The notes under the pieces were generated by a model. The model had not been told where the DNA came from and made no database searches. It saw only the letters and a program-made list of their open reading frames with translations. Shown here piece after piece: positions 1-6,405 of a stretch of DNA of 64,000 nucleotides (the first letter of the stretch is position 1; the number at the start of each line of letters is the position of its first letter). Made by a program: the position numbers and the translations under genes. Source of the DNA: an uncultured Bacilli bacterium (GTDB lineage Bacteria > Bacillota_I > Bacilli_A > RF39 > UBA660); NCBI GenBank assembly GCA_944373145.1, contig CALWAL010000004.1, forward strand, positions 82,982 through 146,981, in the 5' to 3' direction.

Positions 1-81
1 TTGGTTGCTTTAGCGTTTGGTTTTATTGCAACAATTTCATTAGGTATTTTTAGTACTTATAAATTAATTAAACAAAAATAA
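1..81 (+). CDS. C-terminal end of a membrane or surface protein (partial)
   Basis: Only the last 26 codons are in the window, ending in TAA at 79-81. They encode a hydrophobic stretch followed by a short lysine-containing tail (YKLIKQK). That is the shape of a last transmembrane helix or of the membrane-spanning part of a cell-wall sorting signal. A class B sortase gene starts 32 nt downstream, so a sortase substrate is an attractive guess, but the LPXTG- or NPQTN-like motif would lie left of the window and cannot be seen. Confidence 0.6.
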   Translation: MVALAFGFIATISLGIFSTYKLIKQK

Positions 82-113
82 AGAATAAAAAGAAAAAAAG
101 GAGGGGAATGGTT

Positions 114-1442
114 ATGTTAAATACTAGCTTTTTCATGCATAATGGTAGGGTATACAACCTTGTCAATCTAATGGAAATAGAAAATAACATTTTTGCAATA
201 GCAAAAGATTATGATGGTCACTATGCTTATTTTAAGTATAAACTATTAAATGGTCGCTATGTTTATCTGCCTTTTGACCTTCTAACTTCTGTTTTACCTC
301 AGTATCAAACTGTTGCTATAAAAAATATCATTAATTTTATGAACGCTTTAACAAAATTTTTAACCATTAATAGTGCAAAAGAGACAGAAATTTTAAATAA
401 GGCCAGTGAAATATTGCTTGTAGAACGCGATTTATTCAAGTCTAAAGCTAACTTAGAATTAACTGAGGAATATTTTAATGCTCGTTTAATTTCTCTAACT
501 ACAACTTATCAAAAGAAAAACTTAAGCGATTTATTAAAAAGCGATTGTCAACAAACAGAAGTAAAATCCAAAATCGTTTCAGAGTTTTCAAAGGAAAATA
601 AAAGGATTCCTAAAAATAAGCTTATTTATGCATGTTTAATGGTTATTTCTTTAATTGGATTGTTTCAATACTACAATGTTTTGTCTGCGTGGATGGCAGA
701 TGGGAAAAAAACTAATAATATTATGAATAATCTTTTAGCAACTACAGAAATTAAGGAACAAGAAGTTGATATTGAAGATATTTATAATGTAGCAGATGAT
801 TCTCAAAGCGCTAACATTAAGAAAAAAGATAAATATGGTGACGATTATTGGGATTATGCTAATCTATCACTTTTAGATGTTAACTTTGATGAATTATTGA
901 AAAAAAATAAAGACACTGTTGGTTGGCTATATGTAAACAATACTAATATTAATTATCCCTTTGTTCAAGGCAATGATAATTCTTACTATTTAAATCGTGC
1001 CTTTGATAAAAGTAAAAGTGCTGCTGGATGGTTATTTGCCGATTATCGTTCTGATTTAAAAAATTTTAAACGTAATACTGTTATATATGGTCATGGAAGA
1101 GTAGATCAGGTTATGTTTGGTAGTTTAGAAGATGTTTTAGAAAAAGAGTGGTATACAAATCCGGATAATCATATTATAAAAATATCAACACCAAATAAAA
1201 ATACATTATGGCAAGTATTTGCAGTTTATACAATACCAGCTGAATCATATTATTTGACTCATAATTTTGAAAATGACGAAGCATATTTAAAATTTTTAAA
1301 TACAATTGAAAGTAGAAGCATTTATGACTTTAATGTTGACTTAGATACTAATGATAAAGTTTTAACACTTTCTACTTGTCTTGATTATAATAACAATCGC
1401 ATTGTTTTACATGCTAAATTGGTTAAAGAAGTTAATAAATAA
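114..1442 (+). CDS. srtB: Class B sortase with a long N-terminal cytoplasmic extension
   Basis: Membrane-anchored transpeptidase that attaches surface proteins to the cell wall. The extracellular C-terminal half has the sortase fold signature: the catalytic His in VIYGHGR (about residue 327), the catalytic Cys in TLSTC (about 422) and an Arg seven residues later (NNRIVLHAKL). The segment INYPFVQGNDNSYYL is typical of class B. Residues about 170-190 form one membrane helix. The first 170 residues are hydrophilic, predicted cytoplasmic and unusual, because sortases normally have only a short N-terminal tail. The ATG at 114 is preferred over 108 because GGAGGGG then sits at normal spacing. A 442-residue product is long for this family. 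Confidence 0.9.
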   Translation: MLNTSFFMHNGRVYNLVNLMEIENNIFAIAKDYDGHYAYFKYKLLNGRYVYLPFDLLTSVLPQYQTVAIKNIINFMNALTKFLTINSAKETEILNKASEILLVERDLFKSKANLELTEEYFNARLISLTTTYQKKNLSDLLKSDCQQTEVKSKIVSEFSKENKRIPKNKLIYACLMVISLIGLFQYYNVLSAWMADGKKTNNIMNNLLATTEIKEQEVDIEDIYNVADDSQSANIKKKDKYGDDYWDYANLSLLDVNFDELLKKNKDTVGWLYVNNTNINYPFVQGNDNSYYLNRAFDKSKSAAGWLFADYRSDLKNFKRNTVIYGHGRVDQVMFGSLEDVLEKEWYTNPDNHIIKISTPNKNTLWQVFAVYTIPAESYYLTHNFENDEAYLKFLNTIESRSIYDFNVDLDTNDKVLTLSTCLDYNNNRIVLHAKLVKEVNK

Positions 1443-1450
1443 TTTTTAAT

Positions 1451-1480
1451 GAATATGTAATAAAAAATACTCCCATATTA
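1451..1480 (+). promoter_or_regulatory. Candidate sigma-G promoter of spoIVB
   Basis: GAATA at 1451-1455 and CATATTA at 1474-1480 are separated by 18 nt. This matches every position of the published Bacillus sigma-G consensus (GHATR, 18 nt, CATNHTA). spoIVB is a known sigma-G target, and sigG itself is in this window. Transcription would start near 1487. Confidence 0.65.
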
Positions 1481-1507
1481 ATAGTGTAACCTATGAGGAG
1501 TATTTTT
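1463..1507 (+). promoter_or_regulatory. Inverted repeat that masks the spoIVB ribosome-binding site
   Basis: AAAAATACTCC (1463-1473) is perfectly complementary to GGAGTATTTTT (1497-1507), with a 23-nt loop. The right arm contains the AGGAG ribosome-binding site of spoIVB and a T run just before the start codon. RNA reading through from the sortase gene would fold it as a terminator or RBS-hiding hairpin. RNA started at the sigma-G-like promoter in the loop would lack the left arm. Confidence 0.75.
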
Positions 1508-2473
1508 ATGTGGCGAAAAGTTAAACTCTTATTGTTACTTTTTCTAGCTATATTTCCAAGTAATATTTTAGCGTATTCAGATTACATTGTGGCAAGTGGC
1601 GATAATATTGGTATTAAAATCCAAACGAAAGGAATTATAGTAATTGGAACTTATGATATTGATGGTCAAGATCCAGCTACTAAAGCTGGTTTAAAGGAAG
1701 GAGATATTATTGTTTCAATTAATGATACAACAGTCAACAGTATTGATGATATAACACATTTCATCACTAATAATAGAGAAAATTCTATTACAATAGGTTA
1801 CATTAGAGATGGAGTAGTATCTAAGACTGTATTAACTTTAGTTAACAACAAAACAGGTTTATATTTAAAAGATACAATATCAGGTATTGGGACGTTAACA
1901 TTTATTGATCCAACAACCAAAAAATTTGGTGCTTTAGGTCATGAGATAGTAAATTCAGTAAGTGGAGAAATTGTTAATGTCGAAGAAGGAGATATTTTTT
2001 CATCATCAATTACGAGTATAATTCCAAGCCGTAATGGTAATCCCGGTGAAAAAAACGCTTCATTTAATTCTAATGATGTAATTGGTAATATTGATGAAAA
2101 TACTAATAAAGGTTTATTTGGAACTTATAATGGAGAAATAAATGAAGATAAATTATATAAAGTGGCCGAAAATGGTGATGTAAAACTAGGTAATGCCAAG
2201 ATTAAAACCGTTTTAGAGGGAACAGAAGTTCAAGAATATGATATTAACATTCTATCTATAAAAGAAACAAGTGATAAAACCAAAAATATTATTTTTGAAA
2301 TAACTGATTCAACATTATTAGAAGAAACTGGTGGAATTATTCAAGGTATGAGCGGTTCGCCTATTGTCCAAGGAGATTACATTATTGGAGCTGTTACCCA
2401 TGTAGTCGTTAATGACCCAAGCAAAGGATATGGAATATTAATAACGAATATGCTAGAAGAAGCCGAGAATTAG
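1508..2473 (+). CDS. spoIVB: SpoIVB-type intramembrane signalling serine peptidase (stage IV sporulation protein B)
   Basis: In Bacillus SpoIVB is secreted from the forespore and cleaves SpoIVFA, releasing SpoIVFB to process pro-sigma-K. The product (321 aa) has an N-terminal membrane/signal helix (residues 2-23), a PDZ domain (about 45-120, with AGLKEGDIIVSIND) and a C-terminal S55 peptidase domain. That domain shows the His of GALGHEI and the catalytic Ser in GMSGSPIVQGDYIIGAVTHV. The ATG at 1508 is chosen because AGGAG lies 7 nt upstream; the in-frame ATG at 1493 lacks such a site. It follows the sortase gene by 65 nt. A hairpin terminator (2472-2487) starts inside the stop codon. Confidence 0.95.
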   Translation: MWRKVKLLLLLFLAIFPSNILAYSDYIVASGDNIGIKIQTKGIIVIGTYDIDGQDPATKAGLKEGDIIVSINDTTVNSIDDITHFITNNRENSITIGYIRDGVVSKTVLTLVNNKTGLYLKDTISGIGTLTFIDPTTKKFGALGHEIVNSVSGEIVNVEEGDIFSSSITSIIPSRNGNPGEKNASFNSNDVIGNIDENTNKGLFGTYNGEINEDKLYKVAENGDVKLGNAKIKTVLEGTEVQEYDINILSIKETSDKTKNIIFEITDSTLLEETGGIIQGMSGSPIVQGDYIIGAVTHVVVNDPSKGYGILITNMLEEAEN

Positions 2474-2491
2474 AGAGGATACTCTCTTTTT
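2472..2491 (+). terminator. Terminator of spoIVB
   Basis: AGAGAG, loop GATA, CTCTCT, then a T-rich tail. The stem begins in the TAG stop codon of spoIVB. Confidence 0.7.
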
Positions 2492-2604
2492 CTTTGCCTT
2501 TTTGTTAAATAATGATATAATGATATTTAGAATGTAAGCTTATTTTAATAATAAGGTATATCTTAAACATTTATAAATATCTTTGTTTAATGGGAAGGTA
2601 AAGA

Positions 2605-3411
2605 ATGAAACGATTTAAAAAAATATATATAGAGATTACAAATCAATGTAATTTAAAATGCCACTTTTGTATTAAAAATCAAAGAAAATGTCAATATTTA
2701 AGCAAGCCTGAATTTCAAGATGTTTTAAATAGAGTTGGCAGTTATACTGATTATTTATATTTTCATGTTATGGGTGAGCCTTTATTACATCCACAAATCA
2801 ACGAATTTATTGCATTAGCTTCTCAAAGATTTAAAGTTAACATTACAACTAATGGTTATTTAATTGAAAAAATAAAAAATAATAATCAAATACGGCAATT
2901 AAATATTTCGTTACACAGTTATGATGAGAAAAATGGCATAGAGCTAAATAAATATTTAGAAGACATTTTAAATGTAATTGATAGTATATCATTTAAAAAT
3001 ACTTACATATCTCTACGTTTTTGGGTTAAAAATAAAAATCATAAGGCAATGATTGATTATCTAAACAAACATTACAGTTTAGAAATCCCTTACGAAATAA
3101 AAAATTACAAAATTAATAACCACATTTTTATTAACAATTTTCATGAATTTATTTGGCCAGATTTAAGTAACAATTTTCAATGTTCGATAGGACATTGTTA
3201 TGCTTTAAAAGAACATATCGCTATATTGGTAGATGGTACAGTTGTTCCGTGTTGTTTAGATAGCAAAGGAATTATTAATTTAGGAAATATTTACAAAGAT
3301 TATTTAGAAAATATTTTAGAAAGTGATAGGGCTAAGAAAATGTTAAATGGGTTCCAAAAACATATAAAAGAAGAGAAATTATGCCAACATTGTAACTTTA
3401 TTGAAAAATAA
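2605..3411 (+). CDS. Radical SAM protein with a C-terminal SPASM-like cysteine cluster
   Basis: The N-terminus carries the radical SAM iron-sulfur motif CNLKCHFC (residues 14-21), followed by the GEP motif (VMGEPLLHP) and TTNGYL. The C-terminal third has VDGTVVPCCLD and a final CQHC, the arrangement of a SPASM auxiliary cluster. Such enzymes modify peptides or proteins or activate partner enzymes. No small Cys-rich peptide or maturase partner is adjacent, so the substrate is unknown. The next gene has its own promoter (3401-3429) overlapping the end of this one. The 268-aa length is somewhat short for SPASM enzymes. Confidence 0.8.
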   Translation: MKRFKKIYIEITNQCNLKCHFCIKNQRKCQYLSKPEFQDVLNRVGSYTDYLYFHVMGEPLLHPQINEFIALASQRFKVNITTNGYLIEKIKNNNQIRQLNISLHSYDEKNGIELNKYLEDILNVIDSISFKNTYISLRFWVKNKNHKAMIDYLNKHYSLEIPYEIKNYKINNHIFINNFHEFIWPDLSNNFQCSIGHCYALKEHIAILVDGTVVPCCLDSKGIINLGNIYKDYLENILESDRAKKMLNGFQKHIKEEKLCQHCNFIEK

Positions 3412-3429
3412 AGCTTACTTTGTTATAAT
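3401..3429 (+). promoter_or_regulatory. Sigma-A type promoter of the ADP-ribosylglycohydrolase gene
   Basis: TTGAAA at 3401-3406, 17-nt spacer, TATAAT at 3424-3429. It overlaps the 3' end of the radical SAM gene. Confidence 0.7.
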
Positions 3430-3451
3430 GATATAGTAAGGTGATTATAAT

Positions 3452-4387
3452 ATGTATCATGTAAGAGATGGAATAATTGGTTTAGCGGTTGGAGATGCAA
3501 TGGGAGTACCAACCGCATCAACAAAAAGAGAAACTTTATTGGCAAAGCCAGTTGTTAAAATGATACCTAAAATTAGTGCCGGTATTCCTAAAGGCGCTTG
3601 GGGCGATAATACATCCTTAACTTTAGCAACTGTAGATGCGATTTGTAAAAATGGAATTGATTATACGGCTATGGCCGATAATTATATTAAATGGTTTACG
3701 ACTAATCGTTATTGCTCAGTCAAAGAAGCGTTTGGTGTTGAAGATACAACTTTAAAATCTCTAGTTCGATATACTCAGCATCTAGAAGAGGCTTATGAAT
3801 GTGGCAGTATGGATTATTTTGAAAATAATAATGCTTCTTTAACACGTTGTTTACCACTTGCTTATTATTTTTCAGCTCATAAAATTAGTGATAAAAATAT
3901 TTATGAAGTTATAAAAAAGACTTGTTGTATTACACATGCGCACGAAATTGCTATTTTAGGATGTTACATCTATATTAGATTAGTTATGAATTTACTTAAA
4001 GGAAATAGTAAATATACAGCTTTAACTCAAATTAAAAAGTTGGATTTTAGTATGTTCAATAAAGATTGCCTAGATGAATATAAAAGGATACTAGTTGCTG
4101 ATATTAGTGAATTAGAAATAGATGAAATAAGAAGTAGTTCAAAAGTTGTGGATACACTTGAAGCTGCAATATGGTGTTTTATGATGTCGGACACCTATAA
4201 AGAATGCGTTATTGCGACAACTAATATAGGCGGAGATACCGATACAATTGGAGCTGTAGCAGGCTCTTTAGCGGGTATTTTTTATGGATATGGAAATATT
4301 CCTAAAAACTATTTAGAAGATTTACGAAAAAAAGATTATTTAAGCGAATTGTGTGAAAATTTTGAGACATATTTGCGAAAATTATAG
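3452..4387 (+). CDS. ADP-ribosylglycohydrolase family protein (DraG-like)
   Basis: Predicted dinuclear-metal hydrolase that removes ADP-ribose from proteins or from small molecules. Visible family motifs are GLAVGDAMGVP near the N-terminus, WGDNTSLTLA (a variant of the usual DDT metal motif) and the C-terminal NIGGDTDTIGAVAG metal site. At 311 aa it has the usual length. It starts with GGTGAT upstream of ATG 3452 and is a single-gene unit between its promoter and the terminator at 4403-4434. No ADP-ribosyltransferase is nearby, so the target is unknown. Confidence 0.88.
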   Translation: MYHVRDGIIGLAVGDAMGVPTASTKRETLLAKPVVKMIPKISAGIPKGAWGDNTSLTLATVDAICKNGIDYTAMADNYIKWFTTNRYCSVKEAFGVEDTTLKSLVRYTQHLEEAYECGSMDYFENNNASLTRCLPLAYYFSAHKISDKNIYEVIKKTCCITHAHEIAILGCYIYIRLVMNLLKGNSKYTALTQIKKLDFSMFNKDCLDEYKRILVADISELEIDEIRSSSKVVDTLEAAIWCFMMSDTYKECVIATTNIGGDTDTIGAVAGSLAGIFYGYGNIPKNYLEDLRKKDYLSELCENFETYLRKL

Positions 4388-4402
4388 ATTTTATAAATGC
4401 AT

Positions 4403-4434
4403 AAAAAAATGATTTATTTTTAAATCATTTTTTT
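4403..4434. terminator. Bidirectional terminator
   Basis: A 14-bp perfect stem (AAAAAAATGATTTA / TAAATCATTTTTTT) with a TTTT loop lies between the convergent ADP-ribosylglycohydrolase gene and the 43-codon minus-strand gene. It can serve both strands. Confidence 0.85.
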
Positions 4435-4461
4435 AATAAAAATAATTTAGTGTATTATTCC

Positions 4462-4593
4462 TTATGCTCTAATGGACATTATTGGTAAAATGACATATAA
4501 ACTAATCATAGCTAAAATTAGCAAAATAATTAATGCCTTTTTCCAGAAAGAGGATTTTGCTTTTTTCTTAATATTTTGATTCTTTTTATTCAT
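4462..4593 (-). CDS. Small single-pass membrane protein (43 aa)
   Basis: A 43-codon frame begins with ATG at 4593 behind GAGGTG at good spacing and ends with TAA. The product has a Lys/Asn-rich N-terminus (residues 1-18), one hydrophobic helix (about 19-38) and a short basic end, so N-in/C-out topology is likely. A TATAAT box lies upstream in the intergenic region. It resembles in layout the tiny membrane proteins of Firmicutes such as the DUF4044 or Prli42 types, but there is too little sequence to assign it. It is divergent from the SpoIIM-like gene. Confidence 0.7.
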   Translation of the reverse strand: MNKKNQNIKKKAKSSFWKKALIILLILAMISLYVILPIMSIRA

Positions 4594-4681
4594 ATTAACA
4601 CCTCTATATAAATTATAAACTATTTTTTTAAAAAATGGAATAACCTAATTAATTTAACATATATTTAACTAGGTGAGAAAA

Positions 4682-5293
4682 TTGAAAATAATAATATATA
4701 AACTATTAAATGTAGATAAAAAAACATTAATATTTTTACTAACAATCAGTTTTATTGGACTTTTAACCGGTTCTTTGTTTATGACAACTTTAAGTGGTAG
4801 TGACAAATTATTAGTAAGTAATACTTTAAATAATTTTATGGAACATATAGAGCCAGATAATTATTTAAATTATTTATTTGAAACAAGTTTAATTAATTTT
4901 GTTTCAGTATTGTTTGTTTGGTTATTAGGCATTTCTATAATAGGAATACCATTGGTAATCATTTTTGTGTTTATAAAATCTTTTCTGCTTAGCTTTTCCC
5001 TAGCTAGTTTTATTGCAAATTATAAATTAAATGGTTTATTAATTGGAGTAATTTATAATTTTCCTCATCAATTTATTAATTTAATTTTATTCATTTATTT
5101 AGGTGTTTATAGTATTCGATTATCTATTATGATTTTACATAGTGTTATAAAATTAAAAAGTCTTGATTTCAAAACTATTATGCGTCGTTATTTATTAGTT
5201 TTTATTGTGTCTTTTGTTATTATACTGATAACCTCTTTATTAGAAACATTCTTAATGCCATATTTATTGAAATTACTAATGAATGTGTTATAA
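4682..5293 (+). CDS. spoIIM: SpoIIM family membrane protein (stage II sporulation protein M)
   Basis: Polytopic membrane protein of 203 aa with about five hydrophobic helices. In Bacillus SpoIIM works with SpoIID and SpoIIP in septal peptidoglycan degradation and engulfment. The pattern of a Phe-rich first helix, a central IIGIPLVIIFVFIKSFLLSFS-type pair and GVIYNFPHQ fits this family. The TTG at 4682 is preferred because AGGTGAG precedes it at normal spacing; GTG at 4673 falls inside that site. A CATATATT sequence about 15 nt upstream could be a sigma-E -10 element, but this is weak. The mnmA promoter lies in its last codons. Confidence 0.85.
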   Translation: MKIIIYKLLNVDKKTLIFLLTISFIGLLTGSLFMTTLSGSDKLLVSNTLNNFMEHIEPDNYLNYLFETSLINFVSVLFVWLLGISIIGIPLVIIFVFIKSFLLSFSLASFIANYKLNGLLIGVIYNFPHQFINLILFIYLGVYSIRLSIMILHSVIKLKSLDFKTIMRRYLLVFIVSFVIILITSLLETFLMPYLLKLLMNVL

Positions 5294-5294
5294 T
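5267..5294 (+). promoter_or_regulatory. Sigma-A type promoter of mnmA
   Basis: TTGAAA at 5267-5272, 16-nt spacer, TATAAT at 5289-5294, located across the stop codon of the SpoIIM gene. Confidence 0.75.
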
Positions 5295-5309
5295 GTTAAT
5301 GGTGATGTT

Positions 5310-6347
5310 ATGGCTCGTGTTTTAGTTGGAATGAGTGGAGGGGTTGATTCTTCTGTTGCTGCTGTTCTTTTGAAAGAGCAGGGGTATGAAGTAGTGGGAA
5401 TTACTTTTCAATTTACGGAAGAATTTGATGCAAGTGATGCTAAAAAAGTATGTGAAAAGTTAAATATTGAACATCATATAGTTGATTATAAAACAATTTT
5501 TAAAAATAAAGTTATTGATAAATTTATTGAAGATTATAATCAAGGCATAACGCCTAATCCTTGTTTTTTGTGCAATCGTGAAGTTAAGTTTAATTTTTTG
5601 TATCAAAATATGGATAATTACCATTGTGAATATATTGCGACTGGTCATTATGCTAAAATAAGAAACAATCATCTTTTTGTTAGTGCTGATTTAAAAAAAG
5701 ATCAAACTTATTTTTTGGGACTTCTACCTTCTTCAATGTTAAGTAAATTATTATTACCTCTTGAGGGTTTAACTAAGGATGAAGTTAGAAATATTGCACA
5801 TAAATATGAATTAATTAATGCTAATCGTAAAGATTCAACTGATGTTTGCTTTATTACAAGCAAATTCAAAGATTATATGCAAAATAAGTTGGATGATACA
5901 CCTGGCAATATTGTTGATGTAGCAACAATGAAGGTAATTGGACAACATAAAGGATTAGCTAAATATACAATTGGTCAACGTAAGGGTTTAAATATAGGGG
6001 GAGCCGAAAAAAGAATGTACGTTGTTGGAAAGGATATGAATCGGAAAATTTTATATATAGCTTTTGGTGATAACAATGAATTTTTGATATCGACTTCATG
6101 TCAAGTAATAAATTTTAATTTAATAGGAGACAAAGTATCAACCGCTCAAGCACGCTTTCGATATCATCAGCCTCTTATCGATGTTGAAATAGAATATTTA
6201 GATAATAACGAAATAATTGTGCGATATAATCGAGTTAAAGCAGTGACACCGGGACAAGCATGTGTGCTATACTTAAATGGTGAATGCCTTGGCGGTGGGA
6301 TTATCAAAGAGGTTCGAAAAGATGAAAATCGAATTTGGTACTTATAA
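5310..6347 (+). CDS. mnmA: tRNA-specific 2-thiouridylase MnmA
   Basis: Cytoplasmic enzyme that thiolates U34 of tRNA Lys, Glu and Gln using ATP and a sulfur relay. Motifs are the PP-loop GMSGGVDSS at the N-terminus, NPCFLCNREVKF with the first catalytic Cys, GHYAKI, KDQTYFL, and DSTDVCFI with the second catalytic Cys. TIGQRKGLNIGG marks the central domain. The ATG at 5310 is chosen because GGTGAT sits just upstream and the protein then starts MARVLVGMSGG as in homologues; 345 aa is normal. It is transcribed alone, between its promoter and the terminator at 6346-6370. Confidence 0.96.
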   Translation: MARVLVGMSGGVDSSVAAVLLKEQGYEVVGITFQFTEEFDASDAKKVCEKLNIEHHIVDYKTIFKNKVIDKFIEDYNQGITPNPCFLCNREVKFNFLYQNMDNYHCEYIATGHYAKIRNNHLFVSADLKKDQTYFLGLLPSSMLSKLLLPLEGLTKDEVRNIAHKYELINANRKDSTDVCFITSKFKDYMQNKLDDTPGNIVDVATMKVIGQHKGLAKYTIGQRKGLNIGGAEKRMYVVGKDMNRKILYIAFGDNNEFLISTSCQVINFNLIGDKVSTAQARFRYHQPLIDVEIEYLDNNEIIVRYNRVKAVTPGQACVLYLNGECLGGGIIKEVRKDENRIWYL

Positions 6348-6370
6348 AAGAATTGTAAGAATTCTTTTTT
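6346..6370 (+). terminator. Terminator of mnmA
   Basis: AAAAGAATT, loop GTAAG, AATTCTTTT followed by more T. The left arm overlaps the TAA stop codon. Confidence 0.8.
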
Positions 6371-6381
6371 TTTGCTATAAT
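6353..6381 (+). promoter_or_regulatory. Sigma-A type promoter of the VWA gene
   Basis: TTGTAA at 6353-6358, 17-nt spacer, TATAAT at 6376-6381. The -35 box lies inside the mnmA terminator stem. Confidence 0.6.
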
Positions 6382-6405
6382 TTTAGATAGTAGGAGGATA
6401 AGAAA

